A stretch of DNA of 64,000 bases, from assembly GCF_015694705.1 (NCBI RefSeq), contig NZ_JADQDR010000006.1, positions 62,001 to 126,000 on the forward strand. The letters run 5' to 3'. The notes below the pieces were generated by a model. It saw nothing but the letters and a program-made list of their open reading frames with translations, had not been told where the DNA came from and ran no database searches. How positions within the stretch are numbered: the first letter of the stretch is position 1; every line of letters starts with the position of its first letter. A program made the translations under genes and the position numbers. The stretch comes from Pontibacter rufus (GTDB lineage: Bacteria; Bacteroidota; Bacteroidia; Cytophagales; Hymenobacteraceae). Positions 63,746 to 64,000 of this stretch are shown here, piece after piece.

Positions 63746-63829
63746 CTCTCCGTTGTATTTAATAACCAGCTGCTGTTCTGTACATAAAGCCCCAGCATCC
63801 CGGCGTAACCCTTATAGAACTATAAAACT

Positions 63830-64000
63830 ATGAAAAACGACATTAGGTTATTTGTAGCAGCCAGCCTGCCCGCTTCGCTTAAGGCACAACTGCAGCAATT
63901 GTTGCTTCCTTTTGAACATCCGGACATCCGCTTTCTGCCCGGGCAAAACCTGCATTTAACCTTATACTTTATGGGCAATGTGCCGCTGGCGCAGCTGCCC
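63830..64000 (+). CDS. thpR: RNA 2',3'-cyclic phosphodiesterase (LigT/ThpR family), 3'-partial
   Basis: The start ATG at 63830 opens a frame that runs off the window at 57 visible residues. The visible part has RLFVAASLPASLKAQLQQLL and the first catalytic HxT-type motif in NLHLTLYFMGNV. The second HxT motif would lie beyond the window. Family members hydrolyse 2',3'-cyclic phosphate ends of RNA. It is divergent from the PAP2 gene. Confidence 0.85.
   Translation, partial: MKNDIRLFVAASLPASLKAQLQQLLLPFEHPDIRFLPGQNLHLTLYFMGNVPLAQLP

Overview
The window reads as chromosome of a Bacteroidota bacterium of the order Cytophagales, most like the Pontibacter/Hymenobacteraceae group. The support is: gliding-motility/type IX secretion (T9SS) C-terminal domains and a PorP/SprF protein; promoters of the TTTG-N19-TAnnTTTG type rather than TTGACA/TATAAT; few Shine-Dalgarno sites; DnaK ending in EEVD; and roughly half GC with AT-rich intergenic DNA. 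I see no insertion sequence, integrase, phage gene or CRISPR array. The family-level placement is an impression, not a computed result.

Layout. 1-13.2 kb is the 3' part of one enormous secreted Ig-like repeat protein whose start lies outside the window; it ends in a T9SS sorting domain. 13.3-22.2 kb is housekeeping: an unknown 180-aa protein, queA, an M28 peptidase, a DUF1028 protein, a NYN-LOTUS protein, an SGNH hydrolase and dnaK. 22.5-32.6 kb is a surface-polysaccharide locus: a Wzm/Wzt-type ABC exporter, three GT2 glycosyltransferases (one fused to a methyltransferase), a polysaccharide deacetylase, an acyltransferase-3 protein and an unrecognised 315-aa protein. 32.8-41.0 kb holds purK-purE, marC, hemE and the coupled set aminotransferase-hldA-trkH. 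41.1-44.3 kb is a T9SS pair (Ig-like CHU_C protein followed by PorP/SprF). 44.7-52.4 kb holds clpS-recR, a nucleotidyltransferase with an unknown partner, a lipoprotein, marR-yceI, a dipeptide epimerase and a dicarboxylate/amino-acid symporter. 52.7-64 kb holds two M16 peptidase-family genes, a dihaem cytochrome c, ogt, an RDD protein, a histidine phosphatase, a large TPR-gluzincin protein, a zinc-ribbon protein, tRNA-Leu(CAG), a PAP2 phosphatase and the start of an RNA 2',3'-cyclic phosphodiesterase gene.

Two signals stand out. First, the heptamer AAGTATA (TATACTT on the other strand) occurs about 100 times by eye, where roughly 8-10 are expected. It lies in both genes and spacers, and twice as inverted pairs forming terminator stems, which is the pattern of DNA-uptake sequences in other phyla. 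Second, the giant adhesin has a strict higher-order architecture: five consecutive blocks of about 1.53 kb, each one B-type domain plus five A-type domains, with units at the same block position resembling each other. Smaller points are palindromes at the marR and dnaK promoters, near-leaderless promoters, and heptad-based inverted repeats between genes.
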